A DNA stretch of 64,000 nucleotides from Parashewanella tropica (GCF_004358445.1 NZ_CP037951.1:3876001-3940000), one strand, 5' to 3'; counted from the first letter of the stretch, positions 36,315 to 44,582 are shown. The notes: generated from the sequence alone by a model not told the origin. Numbers and translations: made by a program.

Positions 36315-36374
36315 ACAGCACTGCATTAGCTACAAAATCAAAAATACAAATAAAAAACAATTAAGGGTTTAATC

Positions 36375-37064
36375 ATGGGAAGTAATGAAGTAAATGATGA
36401 TAAAAGCGGTTTAAATACTTTCGGTATCTCAATAATCATTCTTTTATTCATAGGCTATGGGTTTTCAGGGCTTTGTTCACTATATGCTGAACTATATCTT
36501 GAAAAATGGTTTGACATAACCCAATTATCAAGTGGAATAAAAGGTGTTTATTTCGATTTTTATATTCATCTGTCTGGCTTAGCTCTATCATACTTTTTCG
36601 CAGGGCTGCTTATAGGTTTTTTCACTTCAGAAAATACTGGCGTAACTTTGTTTGTTGGCATAATTGTTACTTATGTCGTCTTTCTTCTCTCTGCAACCTT
36701 GGGAATAATGGGGGCACCTACGCATAACAATATGGATCCATGGCTACTTAAGTATTGGTACTATGTTCTTTTTTTAATCATTATGGTTGTTTTCGGGTTT
36801 CTAGGTTCTACTTTGATTACAAAAATCAAATATGCACTAGGATGGGAAGAATTCGGCATCTACGTTATCTTTGGATTAATAGGTTTTATTGTTCATTGCT
36901 TAATTAGATTACTTATCAAACCTTTTACTTATTTATTTTTAGTCTTATGGTTAGCTTTTATACCAACAATGATATTAGCGAGCCATTATCAAGCAAACTA
37001 CCGTACATTTTATTGGACTAAAGCTCATATACATTGGTGGGAATTTTTAATCAGCTTTTTTTAA
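36375..37064 (+). CDS. Polytopic membrane protein (229 aa)
   Basis: The protein has 229 residues with about six hydrophobic segments (near 18-40, 58-80, 88-110, 130-152, 160-180 and 185-205). The N-terminus is short and polar; the C-terminus ends in Trp/His-rich residues. No family recognised. AAGGGT lies 8-13 nt upstream. It follows the HTH gene by 60 bp. Confidence 0.6.
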   Translation: MGSNEVNDDKSGLNTFGISIIILLFIGYGFSGLCSLYAELYLEKWFDITQLSSGIKGVYFDFYIHLSGLALSYFFAGLLIGFFTSENTGVTLFVGIIVTYVVFLLSATLGIMGAPTHNNMDPWLLKYWYYVLFLIIMVVFGFLGSTLITKIKYALGWEEFGIYVIFGLIGFIVHCLIRLLIKPFTYLFLVLWLAFIPTMILASHYQANYRTFYWTKAHIHWWEFLISFF

Positions 37065-37151
37065 AGATAAAAAAAACCATATGATTTTCTATAAGACACT
37101 TTTGTTCCATTGATATAAAAGTGCTTATTCTTTCATTCAGGTAATGCTCCA

Positions 37152-37529
37152 ATGTATAAGATAAAAAATTTAGAGTTGATTAGACTCTTAATTAAAGAGC
37201 TATATTCGATTGATAATTCTATTGGCTGTCCTGACTGTATTTGTGATCTTCAAATACAATTCTTCATTGATAATCAGAATAACCCGGAGCAAAGTATGTT
37301 AATTGGTGAAATTAATAGAGTTGGAGAAATTGAAGATTGTGTTCCTGTAGCGGAATATGAAAAGCATGATGTGTCTTGTTTTATTTTTAAGATCTGGTTT
37401 CAGTGCACAAGCATTTACGACAGAAATATACCGGAGTACGACGTATGCCCAAATTCATGCTGGCATGCTTTTCATGGCTCGCTATATGAGATCAAAAACC
37501 AAGCTAGAGATTTTTGGAATATTCATTGA
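37152..37529 (+). CDS. Cys-rich hypothetical protein (125 aa)
   Basis: The protein has 125 residues with a GCPDCICD cluster at about 25-32 and further Cys at DVSCF, FQCTS and VCPNSCWHAF, so a metal-binding or disulphide role is possible. No signal peptide is visible, which favours metal. It lies 35 nt before the HipA-like gene, where one would expect a HipB antitoxin, but it has no HTH. Function unknown. Confidence 0.5.
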   Translation: MYKIKNLELIRLLIKELYSIDNSIGCPDCICDLQIQFFIDNQNNPEQSMLIGEINRVGEIEDCVPVAEYEKHDVSCFIFKIWFQCTSIYDRNIPEYDVCPNSCWHAFHGSLYEIKNQARDFWNIH

Positions 37530-37564
37530 TGTATCCCAAACAAACTTAAAAAGGATAAATCAGA

Positions 37565-38881
37565 ATGGTGAAGGAAGTTGTTACCGTTAAATATCAAAAT
37601 ACTGATGTCGGCACTATAAGTTTTGATACTGATAAATATGCCAGCACCTTTGAGTATGACCATGACTTTATAGGAGCAGGAATTGAACTTTCACCAATTG
37701 AAATGCCATTATCTGAGCGCCATTATAGCTTCTCTAGGTTAAATTTTGATACCTATAAAGGATTACCGGGCTTGCTGTCTGACTCTTTCCCTGACGATTT
37801 TGGTAACAAGGTACTCAACTCATGGCTACTAACCCAAAATCTGTCTTTACAAGATATTACTCCAATACAAAGACTGAAATATATTGGAACCATAGGCATG
37901 GGCGCTTTGGAATACACGCCTGAATTAAAGCTGGCAAGCGACAATTCAATAGAACACATAGATTTCTCATCGCTAATTTCAGCCACACAACAAGTATTGA
38001 ATTCAACTGCTTTATTTGAAATAGATCTAAACCCTCAGCGCAAAGTGAAACAAGAGGCCATAGCATCATTACTCTCTGTTGGTATCAGCGCAGGTGGCGC
38101 AAGACCTAAAGCTATCGTCGCTTTCAATAATGATTTGACCCAAGTTTGTTCTGGTCACGCAGACATTCCAGATGGGTTTACTCATTACTTAATGAAATTT
38201 GATGGTGTTACTGAGCACAATAAAAATCAAGAAACCTATGGTGATCCTCTTGGCTTTGGTGCTATGGAGTACGTTTATCATTTAATGGCCACAAGATGTG
38301 GGATAGACATGATGCCATGTTCACTATTTGAAGAGGGCAGTCGAAGGCACTTTATCACTCAACGCTTTGACCGTGACCATAATCATAAAATACACGTTCA
38401 AAGCCTCAATGCTATTGCACATGTGGATTACAAAAAACCAGGATCATTTTCTTACAATGAATTATTCGATATAGCCAAGAAGCTAGAGCTTTCTTATGTT
38501 GAACTCGAACAATTATTAAGACGAATGATCTTTAATATCGTCGCCCGTAACCATGACGATCATTCTAAAAACTTTGCCTTTATGTTGAACAATAACAAAT
38601 GGGCATTAGCACCCGCCTATGATTTAGCTTATAGCTATAAGCCCAACAGTATATGGGTTAATAGCCATTGGATGAGCTTAAATGGCAAAAGAGACCGCTT
38701 TAATCGGGCTGATTTTTACTCCATTGAAAAGCTCATTCCAGTATTTGATAAAACAAAAATCGATTGCATTATTGATGAAACGATTGAGCATGTATCGTGC
38801 TGGCGTCAACTCGCTAAAGAGTGGGAAGTGCCGAATGAATTAACAGCTGAAATTAACAGTAATCTTCGTCTATATATTTAA
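37565..38881 (+). CDS. hipA: HipA-family Ser/Thr kinase toxin (full length)
   Basis: The protein has 438 residues, the length of HipA. The N-subdomain has GLPGLLSDSFPDDFGN. The ATP-binding loop SAGGARPKAIVAF (about 176-188) follows. The catalytic loop is NIVARNHDDHSKNFAF with the conserved Asp, and the Mg-binding motif is LAPAYDLAYS. HipA phosphorylates GltX or related targets and is normally silenced by HipB. There is no HipB-like XRE gene directly beside it, so it may be controlled elsewhere or be a kinase with a different partner. AAAAGGA lies 10 nt before the ATG. Confidence 0.88.
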   Translation: MVKEVVTVKYQNTDVGTISFDTDKYASTFEYDHDFIGAGIELSPIEMPLSERHYSFSRLNFDTYKGLPGLLSDSFPDDFGNKVLNSWLLTQNLSLQDITPIQRLKYIGTIGMGALEYTPELKLASDNSIEHIDFSSLISATQQVLNSTALFEIDLNPQRKVKQEAIASLLSVGISAGGARPKAIVAFNNDLTQVCSGHADIPDGFTHYLMKFDGVTEHNKNQETYGDPLGFGAMEYVYHLMATRCGIDMMPCSLFEEGSRRHFITQRFDRDHNHKIHVQSLNAIAHVDYKKPGSFSYNELFDIAKKLELSYVELEQLLRRMIFNIVARNHDDHSKNFAFMLNNNKWALAPAYDLAYSYKPNSIWVNSHWMSLNGKRDRFNRADFYSIEKLIPVFDKTKIDCIIDETIEHVSCWRQLAKEWEVPNELTAEINSNLRLYI

Positions 38882-38913
38882 AACTTAATGACAGTCTAAA
38901 ACCACATATTTTC

Positions 38914-38956
38914 AGAAACTTCCGTAAAAAACAATCGGCAGATACTTCGTTATAAT
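38914..38956 (+). promoter_or_regulatory. AGAA-box promoter 1 (before the 26-aa peptide)
   Basis: AGAAACTTCC at 38914-38923 is one of four AGAANNTTCT-type boxes in this cassette. TATAAT stands at 38951-38956, so the box starts 37 nt before the -10 hexamer and ends near -40, an activator-like position. It leads into the 26-residue membrane peptide at 38990. Confidence 0.65.
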
Positions 38957-38989
38957 CAGAGTCTCTTATAGCTAAAAATAAGGTAAACA

Positions 38990-39070
38990 ATGAACGAAAA
39001 AATACTCTGGGTTATTCCTGCCTTAATCATGACGATTGGACTGATTTGGATATTAAAGAAAAATAAATAG
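38990..39070 (+). CDS. Micro-membrane peptide (26 aa)
   Basis: A short gene starting MNEKILWV, with one hydrophobic helix (about residues 5-21) and a KKNK basic end. AAGGT lies 6 nt before the ATG, and a consensus TATAAT lies 34 nt upstream. It is independent of the ORFs around it and resembles type I toxin or small stress peptides in architecture. No antisense RNA could be verified. Confidence 0.55.
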   Translation: MNEKILWVIPALIMTIGLIWILKKNK

Positions 39071-39126
39071 CATTTGATTTAATAACTATTTCTGTTCCTC
39101 TAACTATGCGCGGTGATAGCTATTTA

Positions 39127-39170
39127 AGAAGTTTCTGAAAATAAAAATCACTGTTCATTTAAGTTAAAAT
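39127..39170 (+). promoter_or_regulatory. AGAA-box promoter 2 (before 39202)
   Basis: AGAAGTTTCT at 39127-39136 is a perfect AGAANNTTCT palindrome. A TAAAAT-like -10 lies at 39165-39170, 38 nt from the start of the box, matching the other three sites. It precedes the gene pair at 39202 and 39389. Confidence 0.65.
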
Positions 39171-39201
39171 TTTAATTATTAGAGTTGATAAGGTTATTTA
39201 A

Positions 39202-39402
39202 ATGGGATTCTTGGTATTTTTGTTACCCATGGCAGTCTTGGTGGGCGGAAGTTTGTGGATGGTCAAAAGAGGAACGCAGCAGAAAGAGAACGACTGTAAA
39301 GGAAAAGAAGAACAATTAGCCAAAATGAGAGAGTTAGAAAAAAGAATAACTGCATTAGAAGAAAAGTCTAAAGAAGTGGAGATTAAAAATGATAAAGTTT
39401 AA
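39202..39402 (+). CDS. Small TM plus coiled-coil protein (66 aa), PspB-like architecture
   Basis: An N-terminal membrane helix (about 3-20) is followed by a charged coiled coil (about 28-62, EEQLAKMRELEKRITALEE). PspB of the phage-shock response has the same architecture and length, but I see no specific sequence match and no pspA/pspC neighbours. Its end overlaps the next gene by 14 nt, so the pair is co-translated. Confidence 0.6.
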   Translation: MGFLVFLLPMAVLVGGSLWMVKRGTQQKENDCKGKEEQLAKMRELEKRITALEEKSKEVEIKNDKV

Positions 39403-39982
39403 AAGTCATGACACCAGCATATTTGCTTTGCTACTGACAATTACTATCGCTCTGCTTGTGGGGTTTATAGGTATTCAATTAATTGGCATTTATTCCAACA
39501 ATGCTGATGAACTTTACTCTATCGGTGGTCTTGTCTTCTTTTTAGCAGGTATTTCTTCTTGCATTACAGCCATGAGCTATAGCAACAATCATGTGTCAGA
39601 AGCTAAAAGATGTTGGTCTTACTATTCAAAAGAAAAACTATCAAAGCTAAGAAGATTGATCGGATTAGAAGCCAGTCTACACGCTTTTATTTGCTATTGC
39701 TCAGTGGTGTTTACTGTCGCAATAACCCTCTCAATTATTTATATAACAGAAAATCGTCACCTTGCTCAAATTAGTTTGTTATTTATATTGTGTTCACAAT
39801 TACTTTTTTTAATTCTAATCAAATTCTTATTAAATCTCCGAAACAAGGCTAGAACAGATATTCTACGTTTGCATTTTAAGGAAATAGATGACGCAGAGGT
39901 AAAGAAGGAGCAATTTCGAGATGATAAGGGAAGAGAACGTTTTTCTAATAAGTTTTTGAATTGGTTGAAGGGTGACTTTTAA
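39389..39982 (+). CDS. Four-TM membrane protein (197 aa)
   Basis: The protein has 197 residues with hydrophobic segments at about 12-32, 42-62, 95-118 and 125-150. A helical, charged C-terminus (about 155-197) is probably cytoplasmic. No family recognised. Overlap with the coiled-coil gene suggests a two-protein complex. Confidence 0.6.
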   Translation: MIKFKSHDTSIFALLLTITIALLVGFIGIQLIGIYSNNADELYSIGGLVFFLAGISSCITAMSYSNNHVSEAKRCWSYYSKEKLSKLRRLIGLEASLHAFICYCSVVFTVAITLSIIYITENRHLAQISLLFILCSQLLFLILIKFLLNLRNKARTDILRLHFKEIDDAEVKKEQFRDDKGRERFSNKFLNWLKGDF

Positions 39983-40084
39983 AAAATATATTTTTTAGTC
40001 ACATGTAGGCTAGCCTGACTGCTTTTGAATAACCATAAGTGGTAAGTTTAAATAAAAATCATTCGTTATATGGTGGGGATTGAA

Positions 40085-40573
40085 ATGACTAATATGCTTC
40101 TTTTCTGCATTCTAATGGCAATTATTGCAACGGGTATCTATTTATACGCACTATATATACGTGCAAAGGCACGGACTCAATGTTCGGAAATCAAGCAAAA
40201 AAACAAATTAGTTTATACAAAAGTTAGGGATCATAAAGGTAATCGTGAGGTCTATGACTCTAACATCAATCAGTGGCTCTTATGGAAGTTGGCTATGCCT
40301 GATTGTAAACCAGATGAAAAAGCAATCATTGAAGACATGTTTAATATGGAAGACGACATCAATTCTGAAGAAGGCATCAATATCAACTCTATTTCACCAG
40401 ATGTGAGTTCAAATAGCTCAGAAATGCCAGACTCATCAAGCATCAGTAGTCATGACACAGGTAGTAGTTATGATTCAGGTAGTAGCAGCTATGATTCAGG
40501 TAGTAGCAGCTATGATTCAGGTAGTAGCAGCTATGATTCAGGTGATAGTGGTTCGGATTCAGGTGGTTATTAG
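40085..40573 (+). CDS. Tandem paralogue 1: TM protein with Ser/Gly/Asp repeat tail
   Basis: The protein has 162 residues from ATG 40085 (GGGG 6 nt upstream; ATGACT matches the starts of its two paralogues). One N-terminal TM helix precedes a conserved module: YTKVRDHKGNREVYDSNI, QWLLWKL, a Cys-x-x-Asp pair, and EGINI. The tail of about 55 residues is nearly all Ser, Gly, Asp and Tyr, made of repeated SSSYDSG units. Such tails act as flexible tethers or low-complexity scaffolds. Family not recognised. Confidence 0.7.
   Translation: MTNMLLFCILMAIIATGIYLYALYIRAKARTQCSEIKQKNKLVYTKVRDHKGNREVYDSNINQWLLWKLAMPDCKPDEKAIIEDMFNMEDDINSEEGININSISPDVSSNSSEMPDSSSISSHDTGSSYDSGSSSYDSGSSSYDSGSSSYDSGDSGSDSGGY
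40460..40540 (+). repeat. 21-bp tandem coding repeat (SSSYDSG units)
   Basis: One 18-bp unit (40460-40477) is followed by three identical 21-bp units at 40478-40498, 40499-40519 and 40520-40540. Each 21-bp unit encodes a seven-residue (GSSSYDS) repeat. Units are identical at DNA level, so this tract can change length by slippage or recombination. Confidence 0.85.
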
Positions 40574-40618
40574 TAAGTAACTGAACTATAGACTTTATTA
40601 TTTAATGGTTGGATCAAA

Positions 40619-40981
40619 ATGACTGCTGAAGCATTTATTATTGGTTTAATTTTTACTGCTATGGGTATTCTCTTTACATATTATATGAGTCGAAGTACAA
40701 ATGTCCTCGCTAAAAACAAATCAGTTTATACAAAAGTTAGGAAACAAAATGGTCAGCGAGAGGTCTATGATCTAAGCATCAATCAGTGGCTTTTATGGGA
40801 GTTGGTTAAATCAGATTGTACATCTGATGAAAAAATCATAATTGAAATTATGTTTCATATGCAAGATGAATTCAATTCTGTAGAAGGCATCAACATCAAC
40901 TCTATTACATCAGACATGAGTTCAAATAGCTCAGGAATGTCGAACTCATCAAGCGGTAGTAGCTATGATTCAGGTTGTTAG
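40619..40981 (+). CDS. Tandem paralogue 2 of the TM/Ser-rich family
   Basis: The protein has 120 residues with one N-terminal TM (about 5-23), then the shared module YTKVRKQNGQREVYDLSI, QWLLWEL and SDCTSDEKIII. The tail is short (SSGSSYDSGC) and ends in Cys. Its core is identical at DNA level to that of paralogue 3 for 213 bp, while the TM regions differ. The sequence upstream (TTTAATGGTTGGATCA) is also shared. Confidence 0.7.
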   Translation: MTAEAFIIGLIFTAMGILFTYYMSRSTNVLAKNKSVYTKVRKQNGQREVYDLSINQWLLWELVKSDCTSDEKIIIEIMFHMQDEFNSVEGININSITSDMSSNSSGMSNSSSGSSYDSGC

Positions 40982-41367
40982 TAATTCACTTAACTATAAA
41001 TTTTATTATTTAATGGTTGGATCACAATGACTGCTGAAGGATTTATCATTGGTTTAATTTTATTAGCTGCAAGTTTTCTCACTACATTTTATTTGAAGCG
41101 AAGTCCAGATAGTGAGGATCAAAGTGAAGAAATCGAGCTTACAAACAAGTCAGCTTATACAAAAGTTAGGAAACAAAATGGTCAGCGAGAGGTCTATGAT
41201 CTAAGCATCAATCAGTGGCTTTTATGGGAGTTGGTTAAATCAGATTGTACATCTGATGAAAAAATCATAATTGAAATTATGTTTCATATGCAAGATGAAT
41301 TCAATTCTGTAGAAGGCATCAACATCAACTCTATTACATCAGACATGAGTTCAAATAGCTCAGGAAT
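40726..41367 (+). repeat. 213-bp identical direct repeat in paralogues 2 and 3
   Basis: Positions 40726-40938 and 41155-41367 are base-for-base identical (213 bp). They encode the conserved core, from the YTKVRKQ stretch to the SSNSSG stretch. Both sides of this block diverge, including the TM-coding 5' ends. The unit spacing of the two genes is 408 bp. Confidence 0.9.
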
Positions 41368-41422
41368 TTCATATTCATCAAATAGTAGTAGCAATGACAC
41401 TAATAGTGATGGTTCGGATTGA
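41027..41422 (+). CDS. Tandem paralogue 3 of the TM/Ser-rich family
   Basis: The protein has 131 residues. The N-terminal TM (about 5-23) is followed by an extra acidic spacer (SEDQSEEIELTN) absent from paralogue 2. The identical core follows, then a Ser/Asn/Asp tail (SNSSSNDTNSDGSD) without SYDSG repeats. It is the last of the array. The three copies probably assemble together or are alternative forms. Confidence 0.7.
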   Translation: MTAEGFIIGLILLAASFLTTFYLKRSPDSEDQSEEIELTNKSAYTKVRKQNGQREVYDLSINQWLLWELVKSDCTSDEKIIIEIMFHMQDEFNSVEGININSITSDMSSNSSGISYSSNSSSNDTNSDGSD

Positions 41423-41502
41423 GTTGGTTGTAAGTAACTGTCCTTAAAACAGATAAAGCTAGCTTTGCTATATGCTGAAAATATAGAATTACCCATCTAT
41501 TT

Positions 41503-41546
41503 TTAGAAACTTCTAAAAAAATACAATCGTTTTTTTTTCATTAAAT
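41503..41546 (+). promoter_or_regulatory. AGAA-box promoter 3 (before the lipoprotein operon)
   Basis: TTAGAAACTTCTAA (41503-41516) is the longest form of the box, a perfect palindrome with a 2-bp centre; its AGAA core starts at 41505. TTAAAT at 41541-41546 is the likely -10, 36-38 nt from the box start, as at the other sites. It controls the lipoprotein operon at 41576. Confidence 0.68.
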
Positions 41547-41575
41547 TTGCTCCCAACTTAATAAGGAGTAGTTAA

Positions 41576-42226
41576 ATGAAAATTCAAAATTCACACATTA
41601 ACCTAACAAACATCAAGAAAGCACTATTGGTTTTAGCACCATTTATTTTATCTGCGTGCAGCAATACGAGCGGCGTTGGTGAAGATTATAGAAAACAAAA
41701 AGCAGAGCAATTCGAACGTGAGGTTGAGTTACAGCAGCAAACACTTAACACCATCCCTGATTGGTTTTTAACACCTTTAAAGTCAGATGAAAATGGCTTC
41801 TATGCTGTTGCTTCTGGCCAAGCAAAATCCTTAAACTCTGCAATTAGAAAAGCTGAATTAAGAGCGCAAACAAGCCTAGCAGGGAATATAAGTCAGCTAA
41901 TCTCTGCACAAGAGAAGTTGTTTAATAAGTCTACCGCAGTCGATGAAGGGGATACTCTACAATCTGCGATTGATAGCTTTATTCAAGAGCAAAATGTTGC
42001 CGGAACAGAATTCGACAAAAAGGTAATCGCGCAAATTGGTAATGAATTTATTGTTTACGTTCGTGCCTACCTACCAGTAAAAGAAATCCAACGAGCAAAA
42101 CAAAAATTAGATTTTGCAAAAGATCTAGATTTAGCGTCAGCAGAAGCACAGCGCGAATTAATGAATCGTGTACATCAAGCTAAGAAGCTTCAGTCACAAG
42201 TTAATCAAACCCCTACAAATAAATAA
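41576..42226 (+). CDS. LPP20-like outer-membrane lipoprotein
   Basis: The protein has 216 residues. The signal sequence ends in a lipobox (about 22-31, LSAC), giving a lipidated Cys. A Gln/Glu-rich helix (KAEQFEREVELQQQT) follows. The LPP20-type domain (about 58-165) shows IPDWFLTPLKSDENGFYAVA, SGQAKSLNSAIRKAEL and ANAQTSLA-like features. FlgP in Vibrio flagellar H-rings is an LPP20 protein with a similar N-terminus. It is the first gene of the AGAA-box-3 operon. Confidence 0.72.
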   Translation: MKIQNSHINLTNIKKALLVLAPFILSACSNTSGVGEDYRKQKAEQFEREVELQQQTLNTIPDWFLTPLKSDENGFYAVASGQAKSLNSAIRKAELRAQTSLAGNISQLISAQEKLFNKSTAVDEGDTLQSAIDSFIQEQNVAGTEFDKKVIAQIGNEFIVYVRAYLPVKEIQRAKQKLDFAKDLDLASAEAQRELMNRVHQAKKLQSQVNQTPTNK

Positions 42227-42245
42227 AGTAGACAAGAACACTAAT

Positions 42246-43595
42246 ATGAAAAATACAATTATAAATTTACTACTGATCTTTGTGGCTTGTAGTTTTACTG
42301 CGCAGGCTCAGGCTGTAGGTACAACAAAAACACAATCTCAAAAAATAAAAGCGGTCATTAGCACTGGTGAACAAGTGCTTGGAGAAAAACACACGCTAGA
42401 AGAAGCTTATGTCATAGCGGAAAAAGTCGCTAAGGCCAAAGTCGTTAAAAAAATGGGCGAGTATTTTGAAACCGTTAGCATTACTAACAGTAAAACAAAT
42501 AGCCTAAAGCAGTATCACGCAAGTATTAGTGCTTCGGTCTTAAAATACGAAGTGATTAGCAAGAAAAAAATTCTGGTAGATGATGAGTTGGTGGTACAGG
42601 TAACAATCAAGGCTTTTCCTGAACCTGCAAAATTAAAATCAGCAATGAAACGTTTTCAGAATAATGAGCGTACAAAAAACGAATTGAAGAGAATAAATGC
42701 TCAGTTTAAAAGGCTGAGCGCCAAGCTCAAAGAACGTGATGATCTCGTAGCTAAATTGACGAAATTGCAAAACGACAAAGCGAGTGAAATACACAAAGCC
42801 AATACCAAAGTAAGAAGCCGAGATCGAGAAATCAACCGCTTGAAGATCAAACTGTCTGAAAAGCGAAAGCAAATTGCATCATCAGCGAGTTTATTTGACG
42901 ACAAGGTCATGGTTTTCGCCAAAACGCATTTTACTAATAGTGGCTCAGAAAGAATGAGCAAGCTTGAAAAAAGAAAACAAGAAGCTCTTAGAATGGAACC
43001 TGCTTACATCGAGACTTTGAAATCAATCATTAGCAAATTCGAACATGATATCTATGTTTGGGTTACAGAAGATGTAACTGAAGAAACCATTACTGTATCT
43101 ATCTCTCCCTATTGGAAGGTGCCTGAAAATATGGCTCAAATGCCATTCAATGGTGGCAAAATTGATGAAAAATTTAGGAATAGATATAAGTGGAGGAGTA
43201 CTCACGTTAAAATTAATTCGAAGTGGTTAGGCTCAAAAGCGCAGGATCTACTGCACCTCAAGTACGCCATCTTTTATGTCGTCAACGTTAACGATGAAAA
43301 AATCGAAATTCCAGTTTTACTTCCTGTTGAGCATCACGAAGACTTGGCATACAACGAACAATGTTCTTATGCGGATAATCTAGGCTCTCGAAAAAAGTGG
43401 AAGTTCTTATGTTTCAATTACAGCTTTAACTCGTCTGCAATTGAAGATAGAAGTGCAATTGCCTTTGATGAATACCTAAATAAATCATCTTTTAAATTAG
43501 AATTTCCTATAGATGAAGATGTTGATGTAAAAAGTAGATTTGAAATTAGGGAAGTGAAAAGTGGCAAAAAGGTATTCACTAAGACCAATGGATAA
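42246..43595 (+). CDS. Secreted FlgT_N-like coiled-coil protein (449 aa)
   Basis: The protein has 449 residues from ATG 42246; a longer start would run into the previous lipoprotein gene. The signal peptide is about 1-22 (ending AQA). Residues about 30-130 resemble the FlgT N-terminal/LPP20-like fold (LEEAYVIAEKVAKAK, EYEVISKKKILVDDEL-type). A long coiled coil (about 145-225) follows. The C-terminal about 200 residues (IISKFEHDIYVWVTEDV onwards) are not recognised. In context it should lie in the periplasm between two lipoproteins. Confidence 0.62.
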   Translation: MKNTIINLLLIFVACSFTAQAQAVGTTKTQSQKIKAVISTGEQVLGEKHTLEEAYVIAEKVAKAKVVKKMGEYFETVSITNSKTNSLKQYHASISASVLKYEVISKKKILVDDELVVQVTIKAFPEPAKLKSAMKRFQNNERTKNELKRINAQFKRLSAKLKERDDLVAKLTKLQNDKASEIHKANTKVRSRDREINRLKIKLSEKRKQIASSASLFDDKVMVFAKTHFTNSGSERMSKLEKRKQEALRMEPAYIETLKSIISKFEHDIYVWVTEDVTEETITVSISPYWKVPENMAQMPFNGGKIDEKFRNRYKWRSTHVKINSKWLGSKAQDLLHLKYAIFYVVNVNDEKIEIPVLLPVEHHEDLAYNEQCSYADNLGSRKKWKFLCFNYSFNSSAIEDRSAIAFDEYLNKSSFKLEFPIDEDVDVKSRFEIREVKSGKKVFTKTNG

Positions 43596-44034
43596 GCTCT
43601 TATCATTAATAATCCTGTCATGCTTAATTACTGGTTGTGCGACCAATAAAGAAGGTATAGAACACAAAGGTGTTGTAACAAAGAAAAACCATACAACACC
43701 AGAAATTCCCAGTTGGGTTTTAAACGCTGAACATTCACATCTTTATCCAACAGGTGTGTCTTGTGCAGAAATCCGAGGAAAGGGCTATCAGGATAAATTG
43801 AATGCAATCGAAGTGGCAAAAAATGGTGCAAGATTAAATCTATTCAAAAAGTTGGGCGGCAAGCAAGAAATTTCAGCCGTCGAAGGAATGGAAATTAAAG
43901 GAAGCAAAGCGCAGTACTCAGCAATTATCACCCATAAATCAGCAGGTGAGATTGGCAAAAACCGAACGCTAAACGAAGGCATTTATAGGTTGAATGGTGT
44001 TAACAACTACTGTGTTGAGATTGCTCTTATTTAA
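43588..44034 (+). CDS. Second LPP20-like lipoprotein (148 aa)
   Basis: The ATG at 43588 overlaps the previous stop (ATGGATAA), preferred over an upstream in-frame start. Lipobox LITGC gives a lipid at about Cys16. The mature domain has EIPSWVLNAEHSHLYPTGVSC, then a KNGARLNLFKKLGGKQEIS helix, in the LPP20 pattern. Most likely a partner of the lipoprotein encoded at 41576, in one envelope complex. Confidence 0.68.
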   Translation: MDKLLSLIILSCLITGCATNKEGIEHKGVVTKKNHTTPEIPSWVLNAEHSHLYPTGVSCAEIRGKGYQDKLNAIEVAKNGARLNLFKKLGGKQEISAVEGMEIKGSKAQYSAIITHKSAGEIGKNRTLNEGIYRLNGVNNYCVEIALI

Positions 44035-44045
44035 GGACAAATAAA

Positions 44046-44480
44046 ATGTTAGATCTATTTTCAAAAATATTCCGATTTGGAAGAGTTAGTAATACTCAAA
44101 AAGCAAAGAAGCAAAACTCAAGCTCAAATAATGAAGTTAAAAATATTGAGCCACCTTCGGAAAAAGCCGAGGTCGAGTCATTAACCCAACAGTTTTTTGA
44201 ACCACTAGAAAAAGCAATGGCTTCTGTGGAAGGCAATGATACACCTAAAGAATGTTATTACCTCCCATTATTGCCAACCGTACTTGAATGGCTTGGGTAT
44301 AGCATTTCAGCATCTGCTAGTGAGCTGCATTTTGGAATATATTACAACAATTGCCACTGTGAGGTAGTTGCAGCTAATACTGAGGTGTGGTTTGTGCCTG
44401 TAGGGAAGTTAAGCGGATGTAAACTTGAATATAAATACACTCATTCTTCGATGATGAAACTGTGCGCAGAGTATTTGTAA
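44046..44480 (+). CDS. Hypothetical protein (144 aa), cytoplasmic
   Basis: The protein has 144 residues. A basic, low-complexity N-terminus (about 1-50) precedes a compact domain (about 50-144) with two Cys in NNCHCEV and a C-terminal Cys at MKLCAEYL. No signal peptide. It follows the LPP20 gene by 11 nt, so it is part of the same operon. Family not recognised. Confidence 0.55.
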   Translation: MLDLFSKIFRFGRVSNTQKAKKQNSSSNNEVKNIEPPSEKAEVESLTQQFFEPLEKAMASVEGNDTPKECYYLPLLPTVLEWLGYSISASASELHFGIYYNNCHCEVVAANTEVWFVPVGKLSGCKLEYKYTHSSMMKLCAEYL

Positions 44481-44582
44481 AACCAAAATCGAAACTAACA
44501 CGAAATTGAGTATCCAACTTAACGCATAAGAATTACTTTGACATTTACATTGCTGAATTTACAGTATAAAAATATAACTTTC

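Noticed and set aside
37055-37145. Terminator after the membrane protein gene (CACTTTT / AAAAGTG)
   Set aside because: The loop is about 16 nt and there is no clear T-tract, so I do not list it.
39202-39402. Phage-shock protein PspB
   Set aside because: Only size and TM-coiled-coil layout match; no pspA/pspC genes and no clear residue match.
40460-40540. Short tandem repeats as a CRISPR array
   Set aside because: Units are contiguous, without spacers, and keep a reading frame of Ser/Gly/Asp/Tyr.
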